A DNA stretch of 63,382 nucleotides from Chloroflexota bacterium. Lineage in GTDB: Bacteria; Chloroflexota; Anaerolineae; Aggregatilineales; Phototrophicaceae. Numbering within the stretch: position 1 is the stretch's first letter; the number at the start of each line of letters is the position of its first letter. The stretch covers positions 144,877-208,258 of the forward strand of contig WTGN01000013.1 of NCBI GenBank assembly GCA_011523545.1, written 5' to 3'. A model generated the notes under the pieces. It did not search any database. It saw nothing but the letters and a program-made list of their open reading frames with translations, and had not been told where the DNA came from. The position numbers and the translations under genes are program-made. Shown here in pieces: positions 42,347 to 51,610 of the stretch.

Positions 42347-42778
42347 TCACCAGCCCTGGAATACGCTGTTTTCCCGGTACGCGGGATACATTTTGTAAAC
42401 CTCGCGAACCAGTTCCTGAAAAGAAAGCCCTCGCGCCCAATTTACTTTGTCCAAGATGTAAGACGACACTTCTTCGGGCATATCTTCAAGCGCCGTCATA
42501 TATCCGCGCACGGTTGCCGCATATTCTTTCCAACCGCCTCGCGCGTTCATAGAAATCGTAATCTTGCCTTCGCGTTCAAGTTGCTCCGCGTCTCGGTAAA
42601 TTTCAGCCGAAAATGGCCCATAGTCATACTTGCGAAAACTATAGTAATCGTCAGGCATGTATTCACTGCATTCCATTCCAACACGGAACGCTACCTTCTG
42701 CAATTGAGCCGGCGTAAGCGGCTCGCCTTCGGCAGCCGCGATTATCTTCAACAATATATCGGCGCGTTTTGCTTTCAT
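42347..42778 (-). CDS. SocA/YwgA (DUF4065, Panacea)-like protein
   Basis: A 143-residue protein starting at an ATG with AAAGGAG 8 nt upstream. The segment TPAQLQKVAFRVGMECSEYMPDDYYSFRKYDYGPFSAEIYRDAEQLEREGKI has the L-Q-K ... Y-GPFS-x-E-I-Y-x-D layout of the DUF4065/SocA/YwgA group. In Caulobacter, SocA is an antitoxin that acts as a proteolytic adaptor for ClpXP; other members are antitoxins or of unknown role. The gene is first in a two-gene operon with the Ntn hydrolase. The similarity is by motif only, so the family name should be treated as likely, not certain. Confidence 0.6.
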   Translation of the reverse strand: MKAKRADILLKIIAAAEGEPLTPAQLQKVAFRVGMECSEYMPDDYYSFRKYDYGPFSAEIYRDAEQLEREGKITISMNARGGWKEYAATVRGYMTALEDMPEEVSSYILDKVNWARGLSFQELVREVYKMYPAYRENSVFQGW

Positions 42779-42837
42779 GCTGGAGCTCCTTTCGCTGGAT
42801 GCGCGCAACACGCGCAGAAGCCGCCACACTTTAAATT

Positions 42838-42866
42838 AGGCTAGCACATCTGTTTTAGACTGTCAA
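42838..42866 (-). promoter_or_regulatory. Promoter of the Ntn hydrolase cassette
   Basis: On the minus strand, TTGACA (42861-42866), a 17-bp spacer and TAGCCT (42838-42843). A second TTGACA lies 16 bp upstream at 42877-42882, making a direct repeat that could be a regulator site. Confidence 0.6.
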
Positions 42867-42884
42867 TCAATGTCCTTGTCAATA

Positions 42885-42906
42885 CAAAAAGACCCGCTCA
42901 CGGGTC
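42885..42906 (-). terminator. Terminator of the tRNA-fMet/tRNA-CAU pair
   Basis: GACCCG-TGAG-CGGGTC followed by TTTTTG on the minus strand, 9 bp past the tRNA 3' end. Confidence 0.85.
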
Positions 42907-42914
42907 CCAATCAG

Positions 42915-42988
42915 TGCTGATGGGAAGATTTGAACTTCCGACCTCGCGATTATGAGTCGCGCGCTCTAACCAGCTGAGCTACATCAGC
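42915..42988 (-). tRNA. tRNA with CAU anticodon (elongator Met or Ile2)
   Basis: Acceptor GCTGATG/CATCAGC with discriminator A, D arm AGCTCAGCTGGTTAGAGC, anticodon stem GCGA/TCGC around CTCATAA, and T loop TTCAAAT. The CAU anticodon is shared by elongator tRNA-Met and lysidine-modified tRNA-Ile2; the stem looks more like Met, but I cannot exclude Ile2. Confidence 0.93.
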
Positions 42989-42992
42989 TCAA

Positions 42993-43064
<72 letters not shown>

Positions 43065-43094
43065 TCATGGCAACGATTGACGTTGCGATTACAG

Positions 43095-43123
43095 AGCTTA
43101 TCAGCTAGGCTGGCGCTTGTCAA
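43095..43123 (-). promoter_or_regulatory. Promoter of the tRNA-fMet/tRNA-CAU pair
   Basis: TTGACA (43118-43123 on the minus strand), a 17-bp spacer and TAAGCT (43095-43100), 30 bp before the tRNA-fMet 5' end. Confidence 0.7.
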
Positions 43124-43174
43124 TGGCAAGCCGGAAAATGGCAAGTTTTTCTTTTTCACGCTGCGATTCGGGGC

Positions 43175-43204
43175 TTGCCTCTGGCTGTGACCAGCGATTA
43201 TACT
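43175..43204 (+). promoter_or_regulatory. Likely uvrB promoter
   Basis: TTGCCT (43175-43180), an 18-bp spacer and TATACT (43199-43204), 45 bp before the uvrB GTG. No clear operator is seen. Confidence 0.5.
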
Positions 43205-43248
43205 TGGCCTTCACCGCGAACACGCGTTCTGAATATTGAGGTTGGACC

Positions 43249-45270
43249 GTGCCCGAATTCGAGTTGGAATCCCCCTTCGCGCCAACCGGCGATCAACCGA
43301 CCGCCATCGAGGGCTTGCTGGCCGGCTTGCATCAGGGAAATAAGCATCAGACTTTGCTGGGCGCCACCGGCACCGGCAAGACCTTCACCATCGCCAATAT
43401 CGTGCAGGCGACAAAGCGGCCCACCCTGGTCATGGCGCATAACAAGACCCTGGCCGCCCAGCTCTACGCCGAATTCAAGCGGCTCTTCCCCAACAATGCC
43501 ATCGAATACTTCGTCAGCTATTACGACTATTATCAGCCGGAAGCCTATGTGCCCCGGCACGACCTCTACATCGAAAAGTCCACCGACATCAACGAGCAGA
43601 TTGAGCGCCTGCGGCTTTCGGCGACCGCCTCGCTCTTCTCGCGGCGCGACGTGCTGATTGTCGCGTCGGTGTCCTGCATTTACGGCATCGGCGATCCGGT
43701 CAACTGGCGCAAGATGTCGGTCGAGCTCAAAGTCGGCGAAGAAGTGCGGCGGGAACGGGTGCTGCGCGATTTAGTGCGGATTCAATATCATCGCAACGAT
43801 CTGGAGTTGCGCCGCGGCACTTTTCGCGCGCGGGGCGATACGCTGGAGATCGTGCCCGGTTATTCCGAGACCGCCTTCCGCATCTACCTCTGGGGCGACG
43901 AAATTGAGAAGATCGTCGAGTTCCATCCGCTGACTGGCGAAGTGGTTCATGTGCATGAGCTGGTGACCATCTTCCCGGCGCGGGAATATATCACCGACGA
44001 GGAGCATATCCGCGAAGCCCTGCATGATATCGAGCTTGAGCTGGAAGAGCAGATCAAATACTTCAAACGCGAGGACAAATTAATCGAGGCGCAGCGCATT
44101 GAGCAGCGCACGCGATACGACATTGAGATGCTGCGCGAGGTCGGCTTCACCACCGGCATCGAGAATTACTCGCGCCATTTCGACCGGCGTCCGCCCGGCA
44201 GCGCGCCCTTCACTTTGATCGATTACCTGCCGGAAGACCACTTGCTGGTCATCGACGAGAGCCACATGACCGTGCCGCAGATACGGGGCATGTACAATGG
44301 CGACCGGCAGCGCAAGCAGGTCCTGGTCGATTTCGGCTTCCGCCTGCCCAGCGCCCTGGACAATCGGCCCCTGCAGTTCCACGAGTTCTGGGGGCGGGTG
44401 GGGCAGACGATTTACACCAGCGCGACGCCAGGCCCATACGAAGGGGTACAAGCCGAGCAGGTCGTCGAGCAGATCATTCGCCCCACCGGCATTGTCGACC
44501 CGCAAGTCGATGTGCGCCCGATTGAAGGGCAGATCGACGACCTGCTGCAAGAGATCGCCCTGCGCATCCGCCGGGGGCAGCGCGTGCTGGTGACGACGCT
44601 GACCCAGCGCATGTCGGAAGAGTTGGCTGGCTACATAAACGAGCTCGGCATCAAGGGGCAGTATCTGCACGCCGAGGTCGATACGCTGGAGCGGGTGGAG
44701 ATTCTGCGCGATTTACGCACCGGCGTCTACGATGTCGTGGTCGGCATCAACCTGCTGCGTGAAGGCCTGGACCTGCCGGAAGTGTCCCTGGTCGCCATTC
44801 TCGATGCCGACAAATCAGGTTTCCTGCGCTCGGAGCCGGCCCTGATTCAGACGATAGGGCGGGCGGCGCGCCACATCGAAGGCCGGGTAATTATGTACGC
44901 CGACGCGATGACGCCGGCGATGGAAGGCGCCATCAGCGAGACCGATCGGCGCCGCGCCAAGCAGGAGCGCTACAATCTCGATAATGGCATTGAGCCGCAG
45001 CAGATCGTCAAGGACATTCAGGATATCACCGACCGCCTGCGCGCGATCGACGGCGGCGGCGAGGATGACGCGGCGACGATTGACATCGGGCTGGCGGGCT
45101 TGCCGGCGGAAGAACTGCAGGGCATGATCGCCGAGTTGGAAGAGGAAATGCAGAAGGCGGCCCAAGCCCTGGAATTCGAAAAGGCGGCCGCCCTGCGCGA
45201 TCAAATCTTCGACCTGCGCGGCGCCCTGGTCGAGGAACACGGACTCGAAGGCGATCTGATGTTGACCTGA
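43249..45270 (+). CDS. uvrB: Excinuclease ABC subunit B
   Basis: UvrB is the damage-verifying helicase of nucleotide excision repair. The 673-residue protein is full length. Walker A is [16 protein letters not shown], the beta-hairpin region is [17 protein letters not shown], the DEAD-like motif is [13 protein letters not shown], the C-terminal helicase motifs are [15 protein letters not shown] and QTIGRAARH, and the UvrC-binding coiled coil ([27 protein letters not shown]) ends the protein. The start is GTG at 43249. No other uvr gene is adjacent. Confidence 0.97.
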   Translation: MPEFELESPFAPTGDQPTAIEGLLAGLHQGNKHQTLLGATGTGKTFTIANIVQATKRPTLVMAHNKTLAAQLYAEFKRLFPNNAIEYFVSYYDYYQPEAYVPRHDLYIEKSTDINEQIERLRLSATASLFSRRDVLIVASVSCIYGIGDPVNWRKMSVELKVGEEVRRERVLRDLVRIQYHRNDLELRRGTFRARGDTLEIVPGYSETAFRIYLWGDEIEKIVEFHPLTGEVVHVHELVTIFPAREYITDEEHIREALHDIELELEEQIKYFKREDKLIEAQRIEQRTRYDIEMLREVGFTTGIENYSRHFDRRPPGSAPFTLIDYLPEDHLLVIDESHMTVPQIRGMYNGDRQRKQVLVDFGFRLPSALDNRPLQFHEFWGRVGQTIYTSATPGPYEGVQAEQVVEQIIRPTGIVDPQVDVRPIEGQIDDLLQEIALRIRRGQRVLVTTLTQRMSEELAGYINELGIKGQYLHAEVDTLERVEILRDLRTGVYDVVVGINLLREGLDLPEVSLVAILDADKSGFLRSEPALIQTIGRAARHIEGRVIMYADAMTPAMEGAISETDRRRAKQERYNLDNGIEPQQIVKDIQDITDRLRAIDGGGEDDAATIDIGLAGLPAEELQGMIAELEEEMQKAAQALEFEKAAALRDQIFDLRGALVEEHGLEGDLMLT

Positions 45271-45289
45271 GCAATATATCCCAAGCCAG

Positions 45290-45315
45290 GTAGGGGCGAC
45301 TCGGTGAGTCGCCCA
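45290..45315. repeat. Palindromic element after uvrB
   Basis: One simple copy, stem CGACTC/GAGTCG, between two convergent genes. Confidence 0.85.
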
Positions 45316-45354
45316 TCGGCACGCCTATCGAACCCACGACCAAATTGGCTTAAC

Positions 45355-46386
45355 TTAAAGCCGGTGGATGCGGTGGATCTGCTGGATCAGCGACTGAACA
45401 TCCGCTCTGGCGAGCGAAGGCGGCTCGCCGTAAGGGTCGCTGATTTCATCTTGACCTAGCAAGGCATGCGCGATGTTGCGCCAGCCATGCGCCAGCGCCG
45501 GCAAATCATAGCCGCCCTCCATCGCGAAGACGATGCGCCCGCCACAGCAGCGCTCCGCCATGTCCAAACACGCGCGCGCCAAGTGATCGTATCCCTCAAG
45601 CGTCAGTTGCATGCCACCAAGCGGGTCCATCCAATGGGCGTCTAGGCCGACCGAAATCAGCATCAAGTCGGGTTCAAAACGCTCGACCGCCGGCTGGACG
45701 ACCTCGGCGAAAATCTGTCGATACGACGCATCGCCATGACCGGCCGGCAAGGGCGCATTGATCGTGCAGCCGCGTCCCGCGCCCGCGCCCGTTTCCCGCA
45801 GGGCGCCCGTGCCGGGGTAGTGGGGGCTCTGATGGATGGAGATGAACAGGACGCTGGGGTCGGCATAAAAGATGTCCTGCGTGCCGTTGCCATGGTGCAC
45901 ATCATAATCCAGGATCAAGACTTTCTTGATGCCATGCGCTGACTGCGCGTGACGGGCGGCGATGGCGATGTTGTTGAGCAGGCAGAAGCCCATCTGCCGG
46001 TCAGGCGTCGCATGGTGCCCGGGAGGGCGGACGACCGCCAGCGCATTGTCCGCGCGCCCCGAAAGCACAGCATCGACAGCGCCAATGGCCGCGCCAGCCG
46101 CCAGCCGCGCCACTTCCAATGAAGCGGGCAACGCATAAGTTTCGTTGTCCAGCCGCGTCAGCCGCTCCCCTTGCGCGACCGCGACCAGGCGCTCAAGGTG
46201 CGCGCGGCTGTGTACGGCGAAGATCTGCTCCTCGCTCACCGGGGCCGGCGCGACATGGAGAAGCTGATCGCCCAGGCCGGCGGCGCTGATCTGCTGCCAG
46301 ACCGCTTGGATGCGCCCGGCGTGTTCCGGGTGACCGGGAAAATCGTGCTCGGTGAAGCTCACATGCGTCAAATAGGCAGTGGTCAC
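45355..46386 (-). CDS. Histone deacetylase-family (acetoin utilisation AcuC/APAH-like) protein
   Basis: A 343-residue zinc hydrolase of the class II HDAC/acetylpolyamine amidohydrolase type. The catalytic pair lies in RPPGHHA, the zinc ligands in LDYDVHHGNGTQ (Asp and His) and LISVGLDAHWMDPLGG (Asp), and the substrate Tyr is expected in MEGGYD. The N-terminal HPEHAGRIQAV is the usual loop. Such enzymes remove acetyl groups from polyamines or protein lysines. A GTG start with GGGGG upstream is used. It is followed by the convergent uvrB gene and lies 9 bp downstream of the glycosyltransferase gene. Confidence 0.9.
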   Translation of the reverse strand: MTTAYLTHVSFTEHDFPGHPEHAGRIQAVWQQISAAGLGDQLLHVAPAPVSEEQIFAVHSRAHLERLVAVAQGERLTRLDNETYALPASLEVARLAAGAAIGAVDAVLSGRADNALAVVRPPGHHATPDRQMGFCLLNNIAIAARHAQSAHGIKKVLILDYDVHHGNGTQDIFYADPSVLFISIHQSPHYPGTGALRETGAGAGRGCTINAPLPAGHGDASYRQIFAEVVQPAVERFEPDLMLISVGLDAHWMDPLGGMQLTLEGYDHLARACLDMAERCCGGRIVFAMEGGYDLPALAHGWRNIAHALLGQDEISDPYGEPPSLARADVQSLIQQIHRIHRL

Positions 46387-46395
46387 GCGGCCCCC

Positions 46396-47979
46396 TTATC
46401 GGCTGTCCTGCGCCCTGGGATAGAGGATATTATAATCGAAGCCATTCATGTGAACCCTGTGCGATAATTCATAATGGCCGTCGAGCGCCTGCAGCACGGT
46501 CGGCGGATAAAAGAGCGCGCGCAGGATGACGATGCCGAATTCGCGCCGCTCAATCATTCCCAGCAATTCTTCGCCTTTGAACAGGCCGGCGCGGTCCAGG
46601 TTGCGCAGCTGCGTGGGATTGGTGATGACATCGCGGCCGGCCGCCATGCTGAAGCCGGCTTCTTCGCTCAAAGCGGCGCCATCGCTCTCTTTGATCAAGC
46701 GCGCGATTTCCGCGCCAGCCGCCCAATCCTCCGCCGTGAGCGGGTAGCCGATGCGCGCGTAACCGCCCACCATGAAGCTGGCGGAATCATAAAAGCTCTG
46801 CCGCACATTGCCTTCGATATTGAGCGCGGAAGCGATATGACTGAAGGCGCCGTCAGTCGGCATCTTGAGCGTGGCGCGGGCGTATCCCAGATAGAGCAGC
46901 GGAACCGCCAGCATCGCGACAGCTGATAGCTTGGCGGCTGAGATGTCATGCAGGCGGCGGGGCATAACCTGGACGCCTGCAAGTATGCGCGCGAAGAAGA
47001 TGCCGCTGAGGATGCAGATGGCGGCGATGGAGGTGACGAAGTAGCTGTCGCCCGCGCCCCAGGCGCCCGATGCGATCCCGCCCAAAAGCGACGCGGCGAC
47101 GAACCAGATCCCGTAGAGCGAGAGGCGATCCACATAAAGCTCATAAACAAAGAGCAGGGCGGCCGGGATCAGCAAAAGGCCGTGCAGCTTGAACCAGAGA
47201 ATGAAGAGACCGATTGCCTGCTCGGCGATGAAGACGTTGACGTTGGCGACTATCGCCTGCCGCCACCATTCACCGCCGGAAGCGATATTCAGCCAGAGGA
47301 ACACCGCCGCCCCAGCACAAGCGAAAGCCAGCGTCCAGCGCAGGGCGCGCCCTGGCTGGCGAATGAACATCCAGGCGACGGCGGCGATGGCGCTGATCGC
47401 GGCAAGCTGTTTGGTGTAACCTGCGCATAGCAGCAGAAACAGCCCGCCGGCGATGCCGCGCTTGTCCCGCCGCGGATAGGCGCCAGCCAGCATCACAATG
47501 GCCAGCGTCTCAAAGGTCACCATCATGGTATGCTGCCGAAAGAGCGGGCCGATATGATAAACAAAATTCGAGCTGAGGAATGCCAGGCCGGACACAACGG
47601 CGATCCAGCGATTGCGCCCGCCATCGCGGTAGACTGCGTAAGCGATCGCGGCCGCGCTAACCAGCGAGCCCAAGAAGCCCAGCAGCCTGCCATACCAATA
47701 CGCCGGCCCGAAGAACCAGACAAAAGGCGCCGCCATCACGTGAAAGAGCGGCGGATAATTGCTGGCGTAAAAGGGGTAGATTTCGGTGTCGCGGTAGGGC
47801 AACTGACCCTGGCTGAAGAGCACGCTGTCATGCACCTCGAAGCCCTCGCCCTGGTCATAATCATAAGGGAAGCCAATCAGGTTGGCGGCGTAAAGCACGT
47901 AAACGAGGAAGGAGAATAACAGCGCGGCGCCGGCGGCTGTCATCGCGGCGACGTGCGCTCGGCTGGAGGCGCGCTTCAT
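46396..47979 (-). CDS. GT39/GT83-like multispanning glycosyltransferase
   Basis: A 527-residue membrane protein with about 10-12 transmembrane segments. The first outer loop, DYDQGEGFEVHDSVLFSQGQLPY with acidic residues followed by YASNYPPLFHVM, fits the GT-C fold of polyprenol-dependent glycosyltransferases (PMT or ArnT type). A soluble C-terminal segment begins near residue 390. The donor and acceptor are unknown. The ATG overlaps the stop of the small membrane protein upstream (ATGA), so the two are translated together. Confidence 0.78.
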   Translation of the reverse strand: MKRASSRAHVAAMTAAGAALLFSFLVYVLYAANLIGFPYDYDQGEGFEVHDSVLFSQGQLPYRDTEIYPFYASNYPPLFHVMAAPFVWFFGPAYWYGRLLGFLGSLVSAAAIAYAVYRDGGRNRWIAVVSGLAFLSSNFVYHIGPLFRQHTMMVTFETLAIVMLAGAYPRRDKRGIAGGLFLLLCAGYTKQLAAISAIAAVAWMFIRQPGRALRWTLAFACAGAAVFLWLNIASGGEWWRQAIVANVNVFIAEQAIGLFILWFKLHGLLLIPAALLFVYELYVDRLSLYGIWFVAASLLGGIASGAWGAGDSYFVTSIAAICILSGIFFARILAGVQVMPRRLHDISAAKLSAVAMLAVPLLYLGYARATLKMPTDGAFSHIASALNIEGNVRQSFYDSASFMVGGYARIGYPLTAEDWAAGAEIARLIKESDGAALSEEAGFSMAAGRDVITNPTQLRNLDRAGLFKGEELLGMIERREFGIVILRALFYPPTVLQALDGHYELSHRVHMNGFDYNILYPRAQDSR

Positions 47980-48191
47980 GCCGGCGCGTCGCCCAGCGGA
48001 ATCAGCGTTAAGCCAACGACGGCGGTGGCGGCCATCACAAGGAGGGCGACCGTTTGCGCCGGTCCGATGCCGCCTTGCCGGCCGACATCAAGGATGTCAA
48101 TCGCCAATATTGCGCTGAAGCCCAAGAGCCCGACAAACAATAGTGCGATGCCCAGTTGGCGTTTGCTGACCGTTGTTTCCTCGCCGTCCAT
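47976..48191 (-). CDS. Small two-helix membrane protein
   Basis: A 71-residue protein with two transmembrane segments (LGIALLFVGLLGFSAILAIDIL and TVALLVMAATAVVGLTLIPLG). It overlaps the downstream glycosyltransferase start by 4 bp and may be a partner. The start is uncertain: the frame continues upstream to a TTG at 48287, which would add a 32-residue soluble part containing a duplicated CCTTCAATCAC stretch. Neither start has a good ribosome site. Confidence 0.55.
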   Translation of the reverse strand: MDGEETTVSKRQLGIALLFVGLLGFSAILAIDILDVGRQGGIGPAQTVALLVMAATAVVGLTLIPLGDAPA

Positions 48192-48299
48192 GACCCAGAG
48201 TTTATTGGAGAGGCGTCGTGCTGTAAAGTGCCGCAGCGCGGACGCAGCGATGTCTTCCGCGCCTTCAATCACGACGAAAACCTTCAATCACAATGTCAA

Positions 48300-48522
48300 C
48301 TGTAGGGGCGAGGCGGTGACTCGCCCTAAAGCACAAGCTATTCCATGCTGCTTGCTTTTCATGAACCTGCCAGATTCCATTTGCTGTCCGAGCGAAATCT
48401 GTAGGCCCCCGGTCGCCCGTCGATTGCATAAGGTATTGGGCGCGGGCGACATGATATGTCGCCCCTACAAGGTTTGCCCGCTACTAAGGCGCAAGCGGGC
48501 GAGACAAATCTCGCCCCTACAG
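48300..48522. repeat. Palindromic elements upstream of aspS
   Basis: A left half with the spacer TAAAGCACAAGCTATTCC (from 48300), a worn composite from 48401 to 48468 and a right half at 48490-48522 (stem CGAGAC/ATCTCG). These fill the 350-bp gap between the small membrane protein and aspS; nothing else is visible there. Confidence 0.75.
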
Positions 48523-48640
48523 CTTCCCATTTTCCGAATCACCATACATTTGCCTTCCTGTCCATGATAAGCTACGTGGCTGACTTGTCGGGCAGGCCCC
48601 GCATATCCAAACCCATCGCTTGATTGAGGAGAGACCGCAA

Positions 48641-50440
48641 ATGATGAAGACGCATACTTGCGGCGAATTGCGCGAGAAAGACGCCGGGACGCCGGTCCAA
48701 TTGGCTGGCTGGGTCAATCGGCGGCGTGACCAGGGTGGCTTGATCTTCATCGATTTGCGCGACCGCTGGGGCATCACGCAAGTGGTCGTCGATCTCGAAT
48801 TGGCGCCCGGCGCCCACGCCATCGCCGACAGCGCCCGCAACGAGTATGTCCTGGCCGTCAAGGGCCAGGTGCGGATTCGCCCGGAAGGCACCGCCAATCC
48901 CGACTTGGCCACCGGTGATATCGACATCGTAGCCGCCGAAATTGTCATTCTCAACGCTGCGCGGACGCCGCCTTTCTATATCAACCGGGATGAGGGCGCG
49001 CTGGACGAGGCGCTGCGCATGCGCCATCGCTATCTGGATCTGCGCCGCGAAGTCATGCAGCGAAGCATCCTGCTGCGGCACAAAACCGTCAAGTTCATCC
49101 GCGACTTTCTCGAAGCCGAAGACTTTATCGAGATCGAAACGCCGATTCTCTTCAAGACGACGCCCGAGGGCGCGCGCGATTTTTTGGTGCCCAGCCGCTT
49201 GCAGCCGGGCATGTTCTACGCCTTGCCACAATCTCCTCAGCAGCTCAAGCAATTGCTGATGGTCGGCGGCTTCGAGCGCTACTTTCAGATCGCCCGCTGT
49301 TTTCGCGATGAAGACCTGCGCGGGGATCGCCAGCCGGAATTCACCCAACTGGACCTGGAGATGAGCTTCGTCGAGCGCGAAGATGTGATGCGGCTGATGG
49401 AAAAACTGGCGGCGGCCATCGTCAAAACCGTCACGCCGGAGAAGCGCCTGATCGCCGAGCCTTTCCCGCGGATACGCTACCGCGACGCGCTCGAACAATA
49501 CGGCACCGATCGGCCGGACATCCGCTTCGATCTGCGCGCGATTGACATCAGCGACATCGCCGGGCGCTGCGCCTTCCCGGTCTTCGTGGACAACGTCAAA
49601 GCGGGGGTAAAAGTCAAATGCATGCGTGTGCCCGAAGTGGCGGGCGCGCTCAGCGGAACGCAACTGCGCAAGGTGGCAAAAGATCTGGAAAATATGGCGC
49701 GGCGGCATGGCGCCAAAGGCCTGGCTTATATCACGATTCCCACCGATCCCGAAGGTGAATTGCGCGGGCCCATCGGCAAGTTCTTCAGCGTCGATCTAAA
49801 GCTGGAGCTGATTGAGGCGATGGGCGCGGGCCCCGGCGATCTGCTGCTGTTTATGTCGGATGCGCCCGAGGTCATATACGCGGTGACCGACGCGCTGCGC
49901 AATCACTTCAAGGCCGAGCTAAGTCTGGATGACGATTTGCTGGCGTTCTGCTGGGTGATTGATTTTCCCGAGTTCATTTGGGACGCGGACAACGAACGCT
50001 GGGATCCATCGCAGCACATGTTCACCATGCCATTGCCGGAAGATTTGCCCCTGCTTGACAGCGATCCGGGCGCGGCCCGCGGCTCCCAGTACGACCTGAT
50101 CTGCAATGGCTACGAGGTGGGCGGCGGCAGCATCCGCATTCATGACCGGGCGATCCAGGAGAAGATCTTCCCGCTAATCGGCCAGAGCATGGAGCACGCC
50201 ATGCGCGAATTTGGGCACATGCTCGAGGCTTTCGAGTACGGGGCGCCGCCTCACGGTGGCATGGCCTGGGGCATCGACCGGCTGGTGATGCTGCTCGCCG
50301 GCGCGCCCAATATCCGCGAGGTCATCGCCTTCCCCAAAACGCAGAATGGCACCGACATCATGGCCAACGCGCCATCCATAGCCGAAGCCGAACAACTCGG
50401 CGAGCTCTTCATCAAGCTGGATCTGCCCGACGAAGAATAG
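48641..50440 (+). CDS. aspS: Aspartyl-tRNA synthetase
   Basis: AspRS charges tRNA-Asp. The bacterial type, 599 residues. The N-terminal OB fold is VQLAGWVNRRRDQGGLIFIDLRDRWGITQVV. Class II motif 2 is ARCFRDEDLRGDRQPEFTQLDLEMSF and motif 3 is GGMAWGIDRLVMLLAG. The GAD insertion of bacterial AspRS lies in the middle (about 300-410). I chose the ATG at 48641, which has AGGAGAG 7 nt upstream; the TTG at 48620 precedes that site. Whether it also charges tRNA-Asn is not decided from sequence alone. Confidence 0.97.
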   Translation: MMKTHTCGELREKDAGTPVQLAGWVNRRRDQGGLIFIDLRDRWGITQVVVDLELAPGAHAIADSARNEYVLAVKGQVRIRPEGTANPDLATGDIDIVAAEIVILNAARTPPFYINRDEGALDEALRMRHRYLDLRREVMQRSILLRHKTVKFIRDFLEAEDFIEIETPILFKTTPEGARDFLVPSRLQPGMFYALPQSPQQLKQLLMVGGFERYFQIARCFRDEDLRGDRQPEFTQLDLEMSFVEREDVMRLMEKLAAAIVKTVTPEKRLIAEPFPRIRYRDALEQYGTDRPDIRFDLRAIDISDIAGRCAFPVFVDNVKAGVKVKCMRVPEVAGALSGTQLRKVAKDLENMARRHGAKGLAYITIPTDPEGELRGPIGKFFSVDLKLELIEAMGAGPGDLLLFMSDAPEVIYAVTDALRNHFKAELSLDDDLLAFCWVIDFPEFIWDADNERWDPSQHMFTMPLPEDLPLLDSDPGAARGSQYDLICNGYEVGGGSIRIHDRAIQEKIFPLIGQSMEHAMREFGHMLEAFEYGAPPHGGMAWGIDRLVMLLAGAPNIREVIAFPKTQNGTDIMANAPSIAEAEQLGELFIKLDLPDEE

Positions 50441-50527
50441 CGCCTGCCCCGCGCCAATTGTGGGGCAATCTCGCCCCGACGCCTGCCTATGCTGCCTGAT
50501 TCTTGCAGGCATTTGCTCATTTTTGGT

Positions 50528-50642
50528 GTGCGTACGGGCGAGCCGGTGGCTCGCCCCTACAGGCCCCTGTTAAAGCGTCAATTGAGTCGTCGCGACAGAG
50601 TTTCCTTACACGCCTTGTCGTGGCGACATATCAGGTCGCCCG
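50528..50642. repeat. Palindromic elements after aspS
   Basis: A right-ended copy preceded by TTTGGTGTGCGTACGGGCGA (50528-50562) and a worn one with CGACATATCAGGTCGCCC (50624-50642). The flank with GTGTGCGTAC matches the one at 35988. Confidence 0.75.
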
Positions 50643-50651
50643 CATTGCGCC

Positions 50652-51350
50652 TCAGCTCTCTTCCTCCGGACCTAGAATATTCCCATGGAGCAGGCCGGCG
50701 ATGACGCCACCGCCGAAGATGCCAATCAAATACGGAATCAGATACGAGCTGTCGCCAGCTATCAGCGCGGGGCCCAAGGTGCGGGCCGGATTGAGCGAGG
50801 CGCCGGTCGCGGGTCCGCCGGCGAGGATGCTGGCCGCCAGCGTGAAGCCGATGGCGACGCCCGCCAGCTTACCGGCGCGCCCGTAAGCCGCCGCCTGAAT
50901 CACGGCGCTCACCAGGAAGAAGGTCAGAATCGCTTCGTAGATCGCCGCTGTCCATACTGAATCCTGCGTCAGGAAACCCGTCGTTTGGCCGAAGTTGTAG
51001 GCATTTTCGCCCAGGAATGCGGCCACGCCGGCGTCATTCTGCGGGAAGACCGAGACCAAAACCGCCGCCGCGATGATGCCGCCGATGGCTTGCGCGGCGA
51101 TGTAATAGGCGGATTTGGCCCACTCCTGCTGGCCGCCGACCGCCAGGCCCAAAGTAACCGCTGGATTGACCTGCGCCCCGGAAATATGCCCGTAAGTGTA
51201 GATCAAGGCGCAGAGAATCAAACCGTGAGCGAAGGCGGGCACGAGCACGCCAAATACAGGCGCAACCAGTACCGCCGCCGAGCCCACAAATACCAATACA
51301 AATGTGCCGATCAACTCTGCCAACAATTCTCGCTGAAGCTTGTCGTCCAC
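50652..51350 (-). CDS. Aquaporin with a TIP-like selectivity filter
   Basis: A six-helix MIP channel of 232 residues with both NPA loops (SGAQVNPAVT and GASLNPARTLGPA). The narrowest part of MIP channels is set by four residues. Aligned to AqpZ, helix 2 has His (AFAHGL) where AqpZ has Phe, and helix 5 has Ile where AqpZ has His, while the Arg of NPAR is kept. His-Ile-Ala-Arg is like plant TIP channels, which pass water and often ammonia, urea or peroxide. GGAGG lies 7 nt before the GTG. Alone on the strand; regulation unknown. Confidence 0.9.
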   Translation of the reverse strand: MDDKLQRELLAELIGTFVLVFVGSAAVLVAPVFGVLVPAFAHGLILCALIYTYGHISGAQVNPAVTLGLAVGGQQEWAKSAYYIAAQAIGGIIAAAVLVSVFPQNDAGVAAFLGENAYNFGQTTGFLTQDSVWTAAIYEAILTFFLVSAVIQAAAYGRAGKLAGVAIGFTLAASILAGGPATGASLNPARTLGPALIAGDSSYLIPYLIGIFGGGVIAGLLHGNILGPEEES

Positions 51351-51575
51351 AATAATCCTCCCTATTCTTATTTTCCTTTTTGCGTTGCGACAAGTTTATT
51401 ATATGTGCTCGGACGAATCTCGCGCGGCGGACAAACTTGTTGATTCTGACCCGGTAAATTCTGACTATATCGTAACTTCGCCAAGCATTCAAAAAGACTC
51501 GGCGCCCTCTGTGGTGAAGAAGCCCTGCGCGCTGTTCGCAATCGGCTTATGCCCTTCATCCGCCGCTCGTCCCAT
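51351..51575. other. Intergenic region upstream of the structured RNA
   Basis: About 225 bp between the aquaporin start and the RNA promoter. A short open frame (51340-51579) is present but has no coding character or ribosome site and includes a CTCGGCGCCCTCTGTGGTGAA repeat. I see no gene. Confidence 0.5.
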
Positions 51576-51604
51576 TTGACAGCTATGGCGGAATCTGGTA
51601 TAAA
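51576..51604 (+). promoter_or_regulatory. Consensus promoter of an unassigned RNA
   Basis: TTGACA (51576-51581), exactly 17 bp, then TATAAA (51599-51604). The best promoter match in the window, comparable to those in front of the tRNAs, with no coding frame downstream. Confidence 0.75.
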
Positions 51605-51610
51605 CTGCGC

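Noticed and set aside
42140..42844. Plus-strand open frame of 234 codons across the Ntn/SocA-like cassette
   Set aside because: The minus-strand genes have good ribosome sites, a promoter and domain motifs. The plus frame has none.
50443..50477. GCCCC/GGGGC hairpin after aspS as a terminator
   Set aside because: There is no T tract after the stem, so it does not meet the usual criteria.
51340..51579. Open frame of 79 codons in the aquaporin-LCP gap
   Set aside because: It has no ribosome site or homology-like motif, includes an intergenic repeat, and ends at the RNA promoter.
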